Positions 6,766 to 15,152 of a stretch of 35,229 nucleotides of DNA are shown here, piece after piece. The stretch is taken from assembly GCA_944358165.1 (NCBI GenBank), contig CALVQS010000003.1, forward strand, positions 1-35,229, in the 5' to 3' direction. Below the pieces are notes generated by a model that did no database searches, was not told the DNA's origin, and saw only the letters and a program-made list of their open reading frames with translations. Numbering within the stretch: position 1 is the first letter of the stretch; each line of letters starts with the position of its first letter. The stretch is from an uncultured Bacilli bacterium. Lineage in GTDB: Bacteria > Bacillota_I > Bacilli_A > RF39 > UBA660. The translations under genes were made by a program, and so were the position numbers.

Positions 6766-8775
6766 ATGAAAAAAATATTTAAAATTTTATTTTGTTTTTG
6801 CTTGTTTGTTACTTTTAAATTAGTTGCAGATGCGGAACAAAATTATATTGCTTTAGGAAGTCAAATTCCTGGGGTACGTCTTTATTTAAAAACACCAACT
6901 GTTGAAAAATATAAAGGAATGTTTTTAATTTATAATCAAACGACTGGAGAACATGTTTATTGCATTGAACCAGGAGTTGTTTTAAAAAATGGTTCTTTTA
7001 ATGGCTATCCTTATTTGGATATGATACCAAAAGATTTAGGAATTACTACAGAAGATTGGAATTATTTAAGAACTATTGCTTATTATGGATATGGATATCG
7101 TGATCGAACAGATCTTAAGTGGTACGCAGCGACTCAGTTTATGATTTGGGAATATATTTTAAGAGATACTGGTGAGATTTATTTTGTAGATCAAAATAAT
7201 CAAAAGATTGATTATTTGATAGAGGAAATAAATGCAATCCAAGAAGATGTGGATATACACAATCTTTTGCCATCTTTTTTAGAAGATGAAGAAATGATTG
7301 CTGTAAAGCTTGGAGATACTATAACTTTGGTTGATGAATACGGAATTTTAGAGGACTTTGAATTAGATTATTCTGATATTCAAGTAGTTAGAAATGGAAA
7401 TGAGCTTAATATAACTTTTCATTCTCCTGGATATAAATATATAGGTTTTAATCGTGATTTGGAAGATTTAAAAATGCCTAAAATATTTTATAGTCCGTCT
7501 AGTCAAGCAGTTATGGCAAAAGGAATTATATCTAGGCCTTATCAACGAATTCAATTTAATGTTCAATTTCCAACTTTTACATTAATAAAGAAGGGAAACG
7601 AAGAGACTTTACTTTCTTTAGAAGGTGCCAAATATAATATTTATTATGCTGATGGAACATTTTATCGAGCATTAGAAACAAATGAAGATGGGGTAGCATA
7701 TTTAGATCGTATTGCTTTAGGAGAATATTATTTACAAGAGATAGAGGCTCCATATGGATTTCTAGTTAATGACGAGAAAATTTATTTTGAAGTTGTAGAA
7801 GATGATATAGTAATTGAAGCAGTAGATGCACTGATAAAAAAAGAGATTGTTATTGAAAAATATTTGGAAGATTTAGATGGTAATTTGGAGTTAGAAAAGA
7901 ATGCAAAGTTTCAAGTGTATAATGAAAAAGATGAATTAGTTTTAGAGTTTCAAACAAATGAATACGGAAAATATCATTTGAGTTTACCTTATGGAGAATA
8001 TACATTAAAACAAATTACTTCTTCAGAGGGTTATTCTTTAGCAGAAGATATTACTTTAACTGTTAATGAAAATACATCTGATAATCTTATTCTTAAAAAT
8101 CCCCGAATTGTTGGTTCTCTTATGATTTTAAAATTAGATTCCGAAAGTAAAGAAGAAATTCTTGATGAAGCAATTTTTAAAATTTATGATGTAGGAAGAC
8201 ATGAATATTTTAAGGTTGATGGAAAAGATGAATTTCCCACAGTGGATGGAAAAATTGTGATTGAAAAAATTCCTTATGGTGAGTATCAACTGATTGAAGT
8301 AAGTGCGCCAATTCATTATTTGCCTTTAGAAGAGCCAATTTACTTTTCAATTAAGAGTAATGAGGAAATTACTTTAGAAGTAGTTAATGAATTACAAAAA
8401 GGTTCTTTAGAGATTGAAAAAATAGATGATGAAACATTAAAACCATTACAAGGGGTTTTGTTTGGCTTATATGATCAAGATCAAAATTTTATTCAAGAAT
8501 ATATTACCGATGAAAATGGCAAAATTACGATTCCTAATCTATTAGAAGGGTTATATTATATTAAAGAATTATCGACTTTAGAAGGATACCAATTGCTAGA
8601 TGGATTTATGGAAGTAAATGTTAAAAATAATATTTTGAGTTCTTTTAAAGTAACCAATCGCTTAAAAGTAGAAGTACCGAAAACTGGTGTAAACGAACTT
8701 CTTTGTTCCATTCTTTTTTCAAGCTTTTGTTTAACGATTGGAATGGCTCTTTGTAATTATGATAAAAATCATTAA
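6766..8775 (+). CDS. Sortase-anchored surface protein: thioester domain plus four CnaB/SpaA-like repeats
   Basis: 669-residue cell-wall adhesin. A signal peptide covers about residues 1-23 (hydrophobic core, ends VADA). Residues about 25-265 form a thioester domain: Cys66 in YCIEPG and Gln124 in AATQFMIWEY match the Cys-Gln pair that builds an internal thioester able to bond host amines. Four CnaB-type folds follow (about 270-345, 360-440, 450-540, 546-632), each opening with a Lys strand (FTLIKKG, IVIEKY, LMILKLD, LEIEKID) and closing with a Y-x-L/I-x-E-type strand (YYLQEIEAPYGF, YQLIEVSAP, YYIKELSTLEGY); the second has Gln at that site (LKQITSSEGY). The sorting signal is VPKTG (637-641), a hydrophobic helix and a short tail. 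AAAGGA selects ATG 6766 over 6760. The sortase gene overlaps the 3' end. Confidence 0.88.
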   Translation: MKKIFKILFCFCLFVTFKLVADAEQNYIALGSQIPGVRLYLKTPTVEKYKGMFLIYNQTTGEHVYCIEPGVVLKNGSFNGYPYLDMIPKDLGITTEDWNYLRTIAYYGYGYRDRTDLKWYAATQFMIWEYILRDTGEIYFVDQNNQKIDYLIEEINAIQEDVDIHNLLPSFLEDEEMIAVKLGDTITLVDEYGILEDFELDYSDIQVVRNGNELNITFHSPGYKYIGFNRDLEDLKMPKIFYSPSSQAVMAKGIISRPYQRIQFNVQFPTFTLIKKGNEETLLSLEGAKYNIYYADGTFYRALETNEDGVAYLDRIALGEYYLQEIEAPYGFLVNDEKIYFEVVEDDIVIEAVDALIKKEIVIEKYLEDLDGNLELEKNAKFQVYNEKDELVLEFQTNEYGKYHLSLPYGEYTLKQITSSEGYSLAEDITLTVNENTSDNLILKNPRIVGSLMILKLDSESKEEILDEAIFKIYDVGRHEYFKVDGKDEFPTVDGKIVIEKIPYGEYQLIEVSAPIHYLPLEEPIYFSIKSNEEITLEVVNELQKGSLEIEKIDDETLKPLQGVLFGLYDQDQNFIQEYITDENGKITIPNLLEGLYYIKELSTLEGYQLLDGFMEVNVKNNILSSFKVTNRLKVEVPKTGVNELLCSILFSSFCLTIGMALCNYDKNH

Positions 8776-9298
8776 GATTATTGGTGCTTTTCTGATTGTT
8801 GGAGCAGTTCTTTTGCCAATTTTTCATTTTACAGTGGAAAAAATAAATGAATATGAATACAAGGAAGTTTTAGCAGAAAAAGAAGAGACGAAAGATTACT
8901 TTGCTCTTTTGGAAATCAAAAAAATTGGTTTAAAAAGAGAGATTTATGAGAAAGATAGCAAAGAAAATGATGTTAATAAAAATATTTTACTACATCAAAA
9001 AAGTATTCTTCCAGAAAATGGGGAAAGCTATATCATTTTAGCAGCTCATTCTGGTAATGGACATAATGCTTATTTTAAAGATTTATACCAGTTAGAAATT
9101 GGTGATGAAGTAGACTTTTACTATGATGGAAAAGATTGGAGTTATGAAATTGTTGATATAGAATTTCAAGATAAGACAGGAGTTTTATATTTAAAGGAAG
9201 ATTTTCCAAATATGATTGTTCTTATTACTTGTACTAAGGGAGATAGTGGTACCCAAACGGTTTATTATGGTGTTTTAAATGAGACGAAAAATCTGTAA
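8759..9298 (+). CDS. Sortase family transpeptidase
   Basis: Membrane-anchored enzyme that should cleave the VPKTG signal of the preceding protein and join it to the wall or to another subunit. It has one N-terminal transmembrane segment (residues about 4-24), then the sortase barrel with catalytic His97 in LAAHSGNGHNAYFKDL and Cys158 in VLITCTKGD. The usual Arg after the Cys (for example in TCxPxxxxxxRxxV) is not there: the sequence runs CTKGDSGTQTVYYG, with Gln166 nearest that place. ATG 8759 overlaps the surface-protein gene by 17 bases; the frame is open further upstream, but a TTG at 8738 would be an unlikely start. The subclass is not decided from sequence. A terminator follows. Confidence 0.86.
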   Translation: MIKIIKIIGAFLIVGAVLLPIFHFTVEKINEYEYKEVLAEKEETKDYFALLEIKKIGLKREIYEKDSKENDVNKNILLHQKSILPENGESYIILAAHSGNGHNAYFKDLYQLEIGDEVDFYYDGKDWSYEIVDIEFQDKTGVLYLKEDFPNMIVLITCTKGDSGTQTVYYGVLNETKNL

Positions 9299-9307
9299 AA
9301 AAGTATA

Positions 9308-9343
9308 AAAATGCAAGTTTTTTGAAGAAATTTGCATTTTTTT
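9308..9343 (+). terminator. Terminator after sortase
   Basis: AAAATGCAAGTTT (9308-9320) pairs with AAATTTGCATTTT (9328-9340), 13 bp with one G-T wobble, then further T residues. It isolates the surface operon from dnaG. Confidence 0.85.
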
Positions 9344-9407
9344 AAAGGATTTTCGGGGGTTACGGGTAATAAATATATTTAGAAGCCGAAATTAAAGGGG
9401 TGGTGAT

Positions 9408-11153
9408 ATGGTTACGGATGAAGAAATAGAGAAAATTCGCAAAAGTGCCAATATCATTGATATTATATCTAGTTATATTCCTCTTACTCAAAAAGGAAAG
9501 AATTACTTTGGAGTTTGTCCTTTTCATGAAGATCATTCTCCTAGTATGAGTGTATCCGAAGAAAAACAAATTTATAAATGCTTTTCTTGTGGTGCAGCGG
9601 GTAATGTTTTTACTTTTGTGAGTGAATATGAAAATGTTAAGTTTTTAGAAGCGGTAAAAATTGTTGCAGATAAATGTGGTATTCCTTTTCATGGGCAAGT
9701 TCGAAGAGAAAAGCCAAAGGCTCATGCTGAAGATTATGAGATTATGAATCTTTCTTTGAAATTTTATCAGAATAATTTAAATAGTGTCGAAGGTGTAAAA
9801 GCAAAAGAATATTTACAAAAAAGAAGTCTTGGCGAAGATGTGATTAAAGATTTTGATTTAGGGTTAGCAATTGGCGGAGATTATTCTTTAAATAAACTTC
9901 TTACTAATAAAAAATATTCTTTGGAGGCCATAGAAAAGTTAGGACTTGCAAATGAGAGAAACGGTTTTATTAATGATGTTTTTCAAAGAAGAATTATGTT
10001 TCCTATTCATGATTTAGATGGAAATGTGGTTGGATTTACTGGAAGAATTTATGAAGATAGTGATCAGGCAAAATACATAAATTCAAAAGAGTCCGAAATA
10101 TTTAAAAAAGGACAGATTTTATTTAATTATCACCGAGCGAAACAAGAAATAAAAAGAAAAAAAGAAGTTATTCTGGTAGAAGGAAATATGGATGCAATTC
10201 GCATGTATTCCTCTGGTATTAAAAATGTAGTTGCTCTAATGGGTACAAGTCTTACTAGTGAGCAAGTAAGAATTATTAAAGGACTTCGAGCCAAGATTAT
10301 TTTGATGTTTGATAATGACTCGGCAGGAGAGATTGCTACTTATCAAAATGGAACAATTTTAGAAGAGGCAAATTTAGTTCCTTATGTGGTAAGATTAAGT
10401 GGTGAAAAAGATCCAGATGAATATATCATTAAAAATGGAGTAGAAGCAATTTTAGAAAATATTCGTAGTCCTATTTCATTTTTGGATTTTAAACTTAAAT
10501 ATTTTAAGAAAGATAAAGATTTAAATAAAGTAGATGATTTGGCGAGTTATATTAAAGAAATCATTAAAGACTTGAAAAATATAAATGATCCTTTAACAAA
10601 AGAACTTACTTTAAAAAAAATTAGTGAAGATTATCAGGTGTCACTTGATTTACTTCGTGGAGAGTTAAATAAACTGGAAGTAAAAAAAGAGGTAGAAGTA
10701 CCTCAAAAAAAGCTTGCCAAAACCAAACTTTCGAAGTATGATAAAGCTTGTGAAAACATTATTTATTTTATGATGAATGATGGAAAGTATGTTGAACTCT
10801 TTAAAAAAGAGTTGGGATATTTTAATGAAAAGAAATATCGAAATTTAGCAAACGAAATTATTTATTATTATGAAGCTCAAGGGGGAATGGATTTTAGTGC
10901 TTTTATATCATTTATTAGTACAAAAGATTACATATATGATGATGCAATGGAAATAATAAAAAGGAATAAAGCAGAAGAATTTGATCGTAATGCTTTTGAA
11001 GAATTTATTTTGGTTGCTAAAAAAGAAATGGCAAAAGAAGAAATAAAAGAATTAAAAAGGAAAATTGCTAATTCGATGGATGCAAATGAGGAAATTGAAT
11101 TAGCACAAAAATTAGTAAATTTAAAAAAAGGATGTGTAGGTAATGGAAAATAA
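9408..11153 (+). CDS. dnaG: DNA primase
   Basis: Makes RNA primers for replication. The N-terminal zinc finger uses Cys37, His40, Cys58 and Cys61 ([20 protein letters not shown]). The TOPRIM core follows with VEGNMDAI and the acidic pair in LMFDNDSAG, and the C-terminal helical region should bind the helicase. 581 residues is normal. ATG 9408 is preceded by GGGGTGGTG. The 3' end overlaps rpoD by 11 bases, the classical primase-sigma arrangement. No clear -35/-10 pair is visible in the 60-base leader; a TTTCGG (9351-9356) and CCGAAA (9386-9391) inverted pair lies there. Confidence 0.97.
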   Translation: MVTDEEIEKIRKSANIIDIISSYIPLTQKGKNYFGVCPFHEDHSPSMSVSEEKQIYKCFSCGAAGNVFTFVSEYENVKFLEAVKIVADKCGIPFHGQVRREKPKAHAEDYEIMNLSLKFYQNNLNSVEGVKAKEYLQKRSLGEDVIKDFDLGLAIGGDYSLNKLLTNKKYSLEAIEKLGLANERNGFINDVFQRRIMFPIHDLDGNVVGFTGRIYEDSDQAKYINSKESEIFKKGQILFNYHRAKQEIKRKKEVILVEGNMDAIRMYSSGIKNVVALMGTSLTSEQVRIIKGLRAKIILMFDNDSAGEIATYQNGTILEEANLVPYVVRLSGEKDPDEYIIKNGVEAILENIRSPISFLDFKLKYFKKDKDLNKVDDLASYIKEIIKDLKNINDPLTKELTLKKISEDYQVSLDLLRGELNKLEVKKEVEVPQKKLAKTKLSKYDKACENIIYFMMNDGKYVELFKKELGYFNEKKYRNLANEIIYYYEAQGGMDFSAFISFISTKDYIYDDAMEIIKRNKAEEFDRNAFEEFILVAKKEMAKEEIKELKRKIANSMDANEEIELAQKLVNLKKGCVGNGK

Positions 11154-12276
11154 TGAAGAAAAGACAGCGCAAAAAATTGTCGAAATTAAATCATTAGAAG
11201 ATCGTATTAAGGATTTAATTGAAATTGGTAAAAAGCAAAAGTATGTTACTTTTGAACAATTAGTTGAGAGTCTTAAAGGACTTGATATGGATAATGATTC
11301 CTTAGATGAAATTTATAATACTCTAATGGAAAATGATATTCAAATTATAGCAGAAGGAGAAGAAAATGCAACGGATGAAGATGGAGTTCCTAAAAATTTA
11401 GAAGAACCAATCATATTAGATGATGATGAAATTACAAAGGATATTAATATTAATGATCCTGTTCGTATGTATTTAAAAGAAATTGGTCGTATTAGTTTAC
11501 TTTCTCCTGAAGAAGAACTTGAATTAAGTGAAAAAGTAGCAGCAGGAGATGAAGAAGCAAAAAATAAACTTGCTGAATCTAACTTACGTTTAGTTGTTAG
11601 TATTGCTAAAAGATATGTTGGTAGAGGTTTATTATTTCTGGATCTTATTCAAGAGGGTAATATTGGACTTATGAAAGCTGTTGATAAATTTGATAGCGAT
11701 AAAGGTTATAAGTTTTCTACTTATGCGACATGGTGGATTAGACAAGCAATTACTAGGGCTTTAGCTGATCAAGCAAGAACGATACGTGTTCCTGTTCATA
11801 TGGTGGAAACAATTAATAAAATGAGTCGTATTCAAAGACAACTTACTTTGGAATTAAATCGTGAACCTAGTGAAGAAGAACTTGCTAAAAAAATGGGTAT
11901 TAGTGTCGAAAAGGTTCGTGAAGTTATTAAAATTAGTCAAGAGCCAGTATCTTTAGAAACACCAATTGGTGAAGAAGATGATTCTCATCTTGGAGATTTC
12001 ATTAAAGATGAATCTAGTATGTCACCAGAAGAATATGCAACAAATGAAATTTTAAAAGAAGAAATTAAGAGTGTACTTATGACTTTACAAGTAAGAGAAC
12101 AAGAAGTACTAGAACTTCGTTTTGGTCTTATTGATGGAACTTGTCATACTTTGGAAGAAGTTGGTAAGAAATTTAATGTTACTAGGGAGCGTATTCGTCA
12201 GATTGAAGCAAAAGCTTTACGCAAGTTACGTCATCCATCAAGAGCAAAGAAGTTAAAGGATTTCTTATCTGATTAA
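11143..12276 (+). CDS. rpoD: Primary sigma factor of RNA polymerase (sigma-70/SigA)
   Basis: Housekeeping sigma factor. A short region 1.1-like N-terminus ([19 protein letters not shown]) and region 1.2 ([17 protein letters not shown]) come first. Region 2 is virtually textbook ([56 protein letters not shown]) and contacts the -10 box. Region 3 follows, then the region 4 helix-turn-helix ([20 protein letters not shown]), which contacts the -35 box. 377 residues is the usual Firmicute size. Most promoters noted in this window (TTGaca-17-TATAAT type) fit it. Its stop overlaps the trmK start. Confidence 0.98.
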   Translation: MENNEEKTAQKIVEIKSLEDRIKDLIEIGKKQKYVTFEQLVESLKGLDMDNDSLDEIYNTLMENDIQIIAEGEENATDEDGVPKNLEEPIILDDDEITKDININDPVRMYLKEIGRISLLSPEEELELSEKVAAGDEEAKNKLAESNLRLVVSIAKRYVGRGLLFLDLIQEGNIGLMKAVDKFDSDKGYKFSTYATWWIRQAITRALADQARTIRVPVHMVETINKMSRIQRQLTLELNREPSEEELAKKMGISVEKVREVIKISQEPVSLETPIGEEDDSHLGDFIKDESSMSPEEYATNEILKEEIKSVLMTLQVREQEVLELRFGLIDGTCHTLEEVGKKFNVTRERIRQIEAKALRKLRHPSRAKKLKDFLSD

Positions 12277-12911
12277 TGATGAATCAAAAATTAAAGACTA
12301 TTGCTTCTTTCATTAGTAAAGATGATGTCGTACTTGATACTTGTTGTGATCATGCTTATTTAGCGATTTATTTAAAGAAATTTCAGTTATGTAAAGAAGT
12401 ATATGCGAGCGATATTAATATTCATGCTTTAGATGTTGCTAAAAAAAATATTCAAGCTGCAAATTTAAATATCACAACTTATTTATCAGATGGATTTAAA
12501 AGTATTAAGAATTCTGATATTAATACCGTTGTTATTGCAGGAGTTGGTGCTAATACCGTACTTGATATTATTTCCTATGCTCCTAGTAATATTACTAAAT
12601 ACATTATTAGTAGCAATAATCATCAAGAAGAATTAAGAAATGAATTATATCAGATGGGCCTTTATATTCAAAAAGAAGTAGTTATTTATGAGAAAAAGAA
12701 ATTTTATGTTATTATGCTCGTTACAAAAGACTATGTAAAAGAAAATAAAATTACTTTAAAATATGGGAAAAGTAAAAATAAAGATTATTATCTTTCTTTA
12801 TTAAAAAAAGAACAGGAAGTTTTAGAAAAAGTTCCTAAGAAAAAAGTTATGAAAAAATTAAAACATTTACATAATATAAAGATTTTAAAAAGAATTATAA
12901 AAAGAATTTAG
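12276..12911 (+). CDS. trmK: tRNA (adenine-22 N1)-methyltransferase
   Basis: SAM-dependent enzyme that methylates A22 in the D-loop of certain bacterial tRNAs. VLDTCCDHAYLAIYL is the SAM-binding motif I of the TrmK/YqfN family (DIGTDHAYLP in relatives), EVYASDINIHALDVAKKN is motif II, and VVIAGVGANTVLDII the following core strand. It lies right behind rpoD, as in Bacillus, with ATG overlapping the rpoD TAA; a second ATG three bases on is equally possible. The basic C-terminal tail (KKKVMKKLKHLHNIKILKRIIKRI) may help tRNA binding. Its 3' end overlaps a convergent gene by 17 bases. Confidence 0.9.
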   Translation: MMNQKLKTIASFISKDDVVLDTCCDHAYLAIYLKKFQLCKEVYASDINIHALDVAKKNIQAANLNITTYLSDGFKSIKNSDINTVVIAGVGANTVLDIISYAPSNITKYIISSNNHQEELRNELYQMGLYIQKEVVIYEKKKFYVIMLVTKDYVKENKITLKYGKSKNKDYYLSLLKKEQEVLEKVPKKKVMKKLKHLHNIKILKRIIKRI

Positions 12912-13158
12912 GATTATTGTTGGATATTACTTGATTTATAGTAGTATCTTTTTTTGTGGTATTGGCTGTATTCGTATTTGTGGTTCCTTTTTCTTTTCCA
13001 AATTCTCTTAGTGTTCCTAAAATCGTTTTAGCATTATTTATCATAGGCTTTGCTTCTTTATATATTGGTATTACTTGATTGGCAACATTTAATGTTTTTG
13101 AAATACCTGATAAAACTTTGGTAAAAGACAAGCCTGTTCCATATGGATTTCCAAACAT
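12895..13158 (-). CDS. YqfQ/VrrA-like small protein (87 aa)
   Basis: Reads MFGNPYGTGLSF, then NVANQVIPIYKEAKPMINNAKTILGTLREF, then a Thr/Asn-rich tail. The central pattern (a glutamine-valine helix, Pro-x-Tyr, then P-x-x-x-N-A) resembles the Bacillus YqfQ/VrrA group. The Bacillus yqfQ gene also sits just beyond dnaG-sigA-trmK, so synteny supports a similarity I would not press on sequence alone. ATG 13156-13158 is chosen because AGGTGAT precedes it; a GTG nine bases upstream lies inside that site. The function is not established. Low-complexity tail; convergent with trmK. Confidence 0.6.
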   Translation of the reverse strand: MFGNPYGTGLSFTKVLSGISKTLNVANQVIPIYKEAKPMINNAKTILGTLREFGKEKGTTNTNTANTTKKDTTINQVISNNNPKFFL

Positions 13159-13190
13159 GATTATCACCTAATTTAGTATATGCGAAAGAA

Positions 13191-13424
13191 TTATTTTAAA
13201 GTTATTTTTTCATCAATTTTACCTAGAAGATAATCAGCAGAAATATGATATTTTGAACAGATAGTATATAGGAATGGAGTATGAATACTGTGAACAAAAC
13301 TTCTGATTCTTGTTGTATTCATAAATATGTTGCTTTGAAGTAAACTAAGGTGGAGATACGTTAAAAACGAGTCTATAGATGGAGCGATTTCTTTGCAATT
13401 CGGCTTACATGCCGACGCGCCAAT
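13191..13424 (-). pseudogene. Decayed XRE-family helix-turn-helix fragment
   Basis: On the minus strand a frame of 77 codons is open from 13424 to TAA at 13191-13193. Its end, FLYTICSKYHISADYLLGKIDEK, is the typical last helix and DYLLG signature of XRE/HTH_3 regulators. Counting back, about 52 residues fit one whole HTH domain (IDSFLTYLHLSLLQSN ... SFVHSIHTPFLYT), though the recognition helix is poorly conserved. There is no ATG, GTG or TTG before the internal Met (MNTTRIRS), and a stop lies just upstream, so an intact gene is unlikely. Chance resemblance is possible but the C-terminal match is strong. Confidence 0.45.
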
Positions 13425-13481
13425 TTAATTTTTTGATACTAATATTTAATAGATATATTAAAGTAAATTTTATATTTTCAT

Positions 13482-13520
13482 CTTGCCTATAGTGCGTTTT
13501 TTCCTTTATCTATAGGCAAG
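13482..13520. repeat. Perfect 11-bp inverted repeat
   Basis: CTTGCCTATAG (13482-13492) and CTATAGGCAAG (13510-13520) with a 17-base T-rich spacer. No T-tract follows, so it is not a terminator by itself. It lies just in front of a true terminator and may be part of a structured RNA or an operator. Confidence 0.7.
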
Positions 13521-13526
13521 TTAAAT

Positions 13527-13563
13527 AGAGTGAAGTTTATTGGTACTTACTTCACTCTTTTTT
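13527..13563 (+). terminator. Rho-independent terminator upstream of gspF-like gene
   Basis: AGAGTGAAG (13527-13535) pairs with CTTCACTCT (13550-13558), a perfect 9-bp stem, followed by six T (13558-13563). It reads rightward although no plus-strand gene lies between trmK and this point. Confidence 0.8.
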
Positions 13564-13593
13564 GCGTTTAGGGTAGAAGTATGATATTTTTTA

Positions 13594-13602
13594 TGATATA
13601 AT
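13594..13602 (+). promoter_or_regulatory. Extended -10 promoter for the gspF-like gene
   Basis: TGATATAAT: a TG dinucleotide one base before a consensus TATAAT (13597-13602). The matching -35 region (13574-13579) is poor, as is common for extended -10 promoters. Confidence 0.55.
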
Positions 13603-13626
13603 TTGGTAAGAATAGGAAAGATAACT

Positions 13627-15144
13627 ATGAAGATATTATTAGCGCCTTTTACATTTATTGTTAGTTTTATTGAGCATTTCTTTATTGGGGTTAAGTTTGT
13701 TTTCTTTGATGCTTGGTATAATTTAATAATGTATTATAAAGATAAGAATGAATTTAAGAGAAGAGAACAAGGCGAATTAGTACAGGAAGTTTCTTCTAAT
13801 AGCGCTAGTGATGATGAAGAAGAAATGCATGTTCTTAGTATTGATGAAAAGAATCGGATTGCTTTAGAAAAAAAAGAATTAATGAGGGAAATGCAATTAG
13901 AAATTAATTCTCGGAAAGTTAGTAAAGATTATTATAATTATTGGGGTACAGATAAGACTGGTAAAAAGATTAAAGGTATGATGAGTGCTACTAATAAAAT
14001 GACTTTACATAACTTTTTAGCAAATGAAGGTATTGATGTTTATCAAATAAAAAAGGCTGGTATGGCTAATTTCTTAAAGAAGATTGGACTTGATGAAGAA
14101 CGGGAAATGAGTAGTAAAGATTTAATTTTTTGGCTTACACAAGTATGTACTTATTTAAAAGCTGGTCTTACTTTAAATGATACGATTCATATTATGATGG
14201 AACAAGCAAAGAAAGATCCTAAGAAAAAAAGACTTTATGAAGCAATTAGTTATGAACTTACTTTAGGAGAAAGTTTTAGTACTGCTTTGGAAAATCAAGG
14301 AAAAGTTTTTCCACCACTTCTTATAAATATGATTAAGAGTGCCGAAGCAACAGGGGAAATTATTAAAACATTAGATGATATGGCGAGTTATTATACAGAG
14401 ATTGATAAGACACGTAAAGAAATGATTAGTGCGATTATTTATCCAACTATTTTACTTGTTTTTGCAATTGCTATTTTAACTTTTATTATGGTTTATGTTA
14501 TTCCAGAATTTATTCGTATTTATGATCAAGCGGGAATTGTGGTTAGTGGATTTACTTTAACGATTATTAATATTAGTAAATATATTACATCTCATATTGA
14601 TGTTATCTTAATTGTTGCTTTCTTAGTAATTCTTTTCTTGCTACTTCTTTATAAGAAAAGTAAAATTATTCGAAAAGCCATTCAAAGTTTTGGTATGCAT
14701 ACTCCATTCTTTGGTAAAATAATTATTTATCATGAATTAACATTATTTACTAAGACTTTTGCTAGTTTGCTTCGAAATAGTGTTTATATTACGAGTAGTA
14801 TGGAAATCTTATCTCGTATTACCAATAATGAAGTATATAAAGATATTATGATGGAAACTATTAGTAATATTGCCAGAGGTGAGAAAATTAGTAAATCTTT
14901 CTATCATAAATGGTGTGTTCCAGATGTAGCATACTACATGATTGTAACAGGAGAAGCAACAGGGGAATTGTCTTTGATGATGGAGAAAGTAGCTAGTTAT
15001 TTTAATGATTTACATAAATCAAGAGTTACTAATTTAAAAAGTTTTTTGGAACCAATTATGATTGTTGTTTTAGCCCTTATTGTTGGAGTTGTTATTTTAG
15101 CAGTCGTTATACCAATGTTTAGTTTGTATGGACAGATAGGATAG
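13627..15144 (+). CDS. Type II secretion/type IV pilus inner-membrane platform protein (GspF/PilC/ComGB family)
   Basis: Platform protein that couples the assembly ATPase to pseudopilin insertion. Residues about 165-290 and 370-500 are the two T2SF repeats (FWLTQVCTYLKAGLTLNDTI; LTLFTKTFASLLRNSVYITS), each followed by hydrophobic helices, and the C-terminus ends VVIPMFSLYGQIG as in the family. Before them lies a GspF N-terminal module (YWGTDKTGKKIKGMMSATNK). Unusually there are another 100 residues at the front: a hydrophobic region (4-35) and a charged acidic/basic linker. AGGAAAG 6 bases upstream fixes ATG 13627. Prepilin peptidase follows; no ATPase or pilin genes are in the window. Either competence pili or another type IV filament is possible. 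Confidence 0.85.
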   Translation: MKILLAPFTFIVSFIEHFFIGVKFVFFDAWYNLIMYYKDKNEFKRREQGELVQEVSSNSASDDEEEMHVLSIDEKNRIALEKKELMREMQLEINSRKVSKDYYNYWGTDKTGKKIKGMMSATNKMTLHNFLANEGIDVYQIKKAGMANFLKKIGLDEEREMSSKDLIFWLTQVCTYLKAGLTLNDTIHIMMEQAKKDPKKKRLYEAISYELTLGESFSTALENQGKVFPPLLINMIKSAEATGEIIKTLDDMASYYTEIDKTRKEMISAIIYPTILLVFAIAILTFIMVYVIPEFIRIYDQAGIVVSGFTLTIINISKYITSHIDVILIVAFLVILFLLLLYKKSKIIRKAIQSFGMHTPFFGKIIIYHELTLFTKTFASLLRNSVYITSSMEILSRITNNEVYKDIMMETISNIARGEKISKSFYHKWCVPDVAYYMIVTGEATGELSLMMEKVASYFNDLHKSRVTNLKSFLEPIMIVVLALIVGVVILAVVIPMFSLYGQIG

Positions 15145-15152
15145 GTGATATC

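Larger units (their letters stand above)
13159..13626. other. 468-base stretch without an intact gene
   Basis: Lies between the divergently oriented YqfQ-like and GspF-like genes. From left to right: a decayed XRE-type frame on the minus strand (13191-13424), whose far end is noticeably richer in G+C than the surroundings and holds a CGGC/GCCG mini-hairpin; an AT-rich gap; a perfect 11-bp hairpin (13482-13520); an intrinsic terminator reading rightward (13527-13563); and an extended -10 promoter for the next gene. A rightward terminator with no gene before it implies an untranslated transcript or the remnant of a lost gene. Confidence 0.6.

Noticed and set aside
13336..13350. GTAAACT near 13.3 kb as a second dif-like half site
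   Set aside because: Only seven bases match and neither the TATATA centre nor an opposite arm is present.
13340..13430. Possible RNase P RNA or other housekeeping RNA (GC-rich, contains GGCTTACA)
   Set aside because: GGCTTACA recalls the 3' end of Bacillus RNase P RNA, but the indispensable GAGGAAAGTCC core is absent and the length does not fit. SRP, tmRNA, T-box and c-di-GMP riboswitch signatures are also missing.
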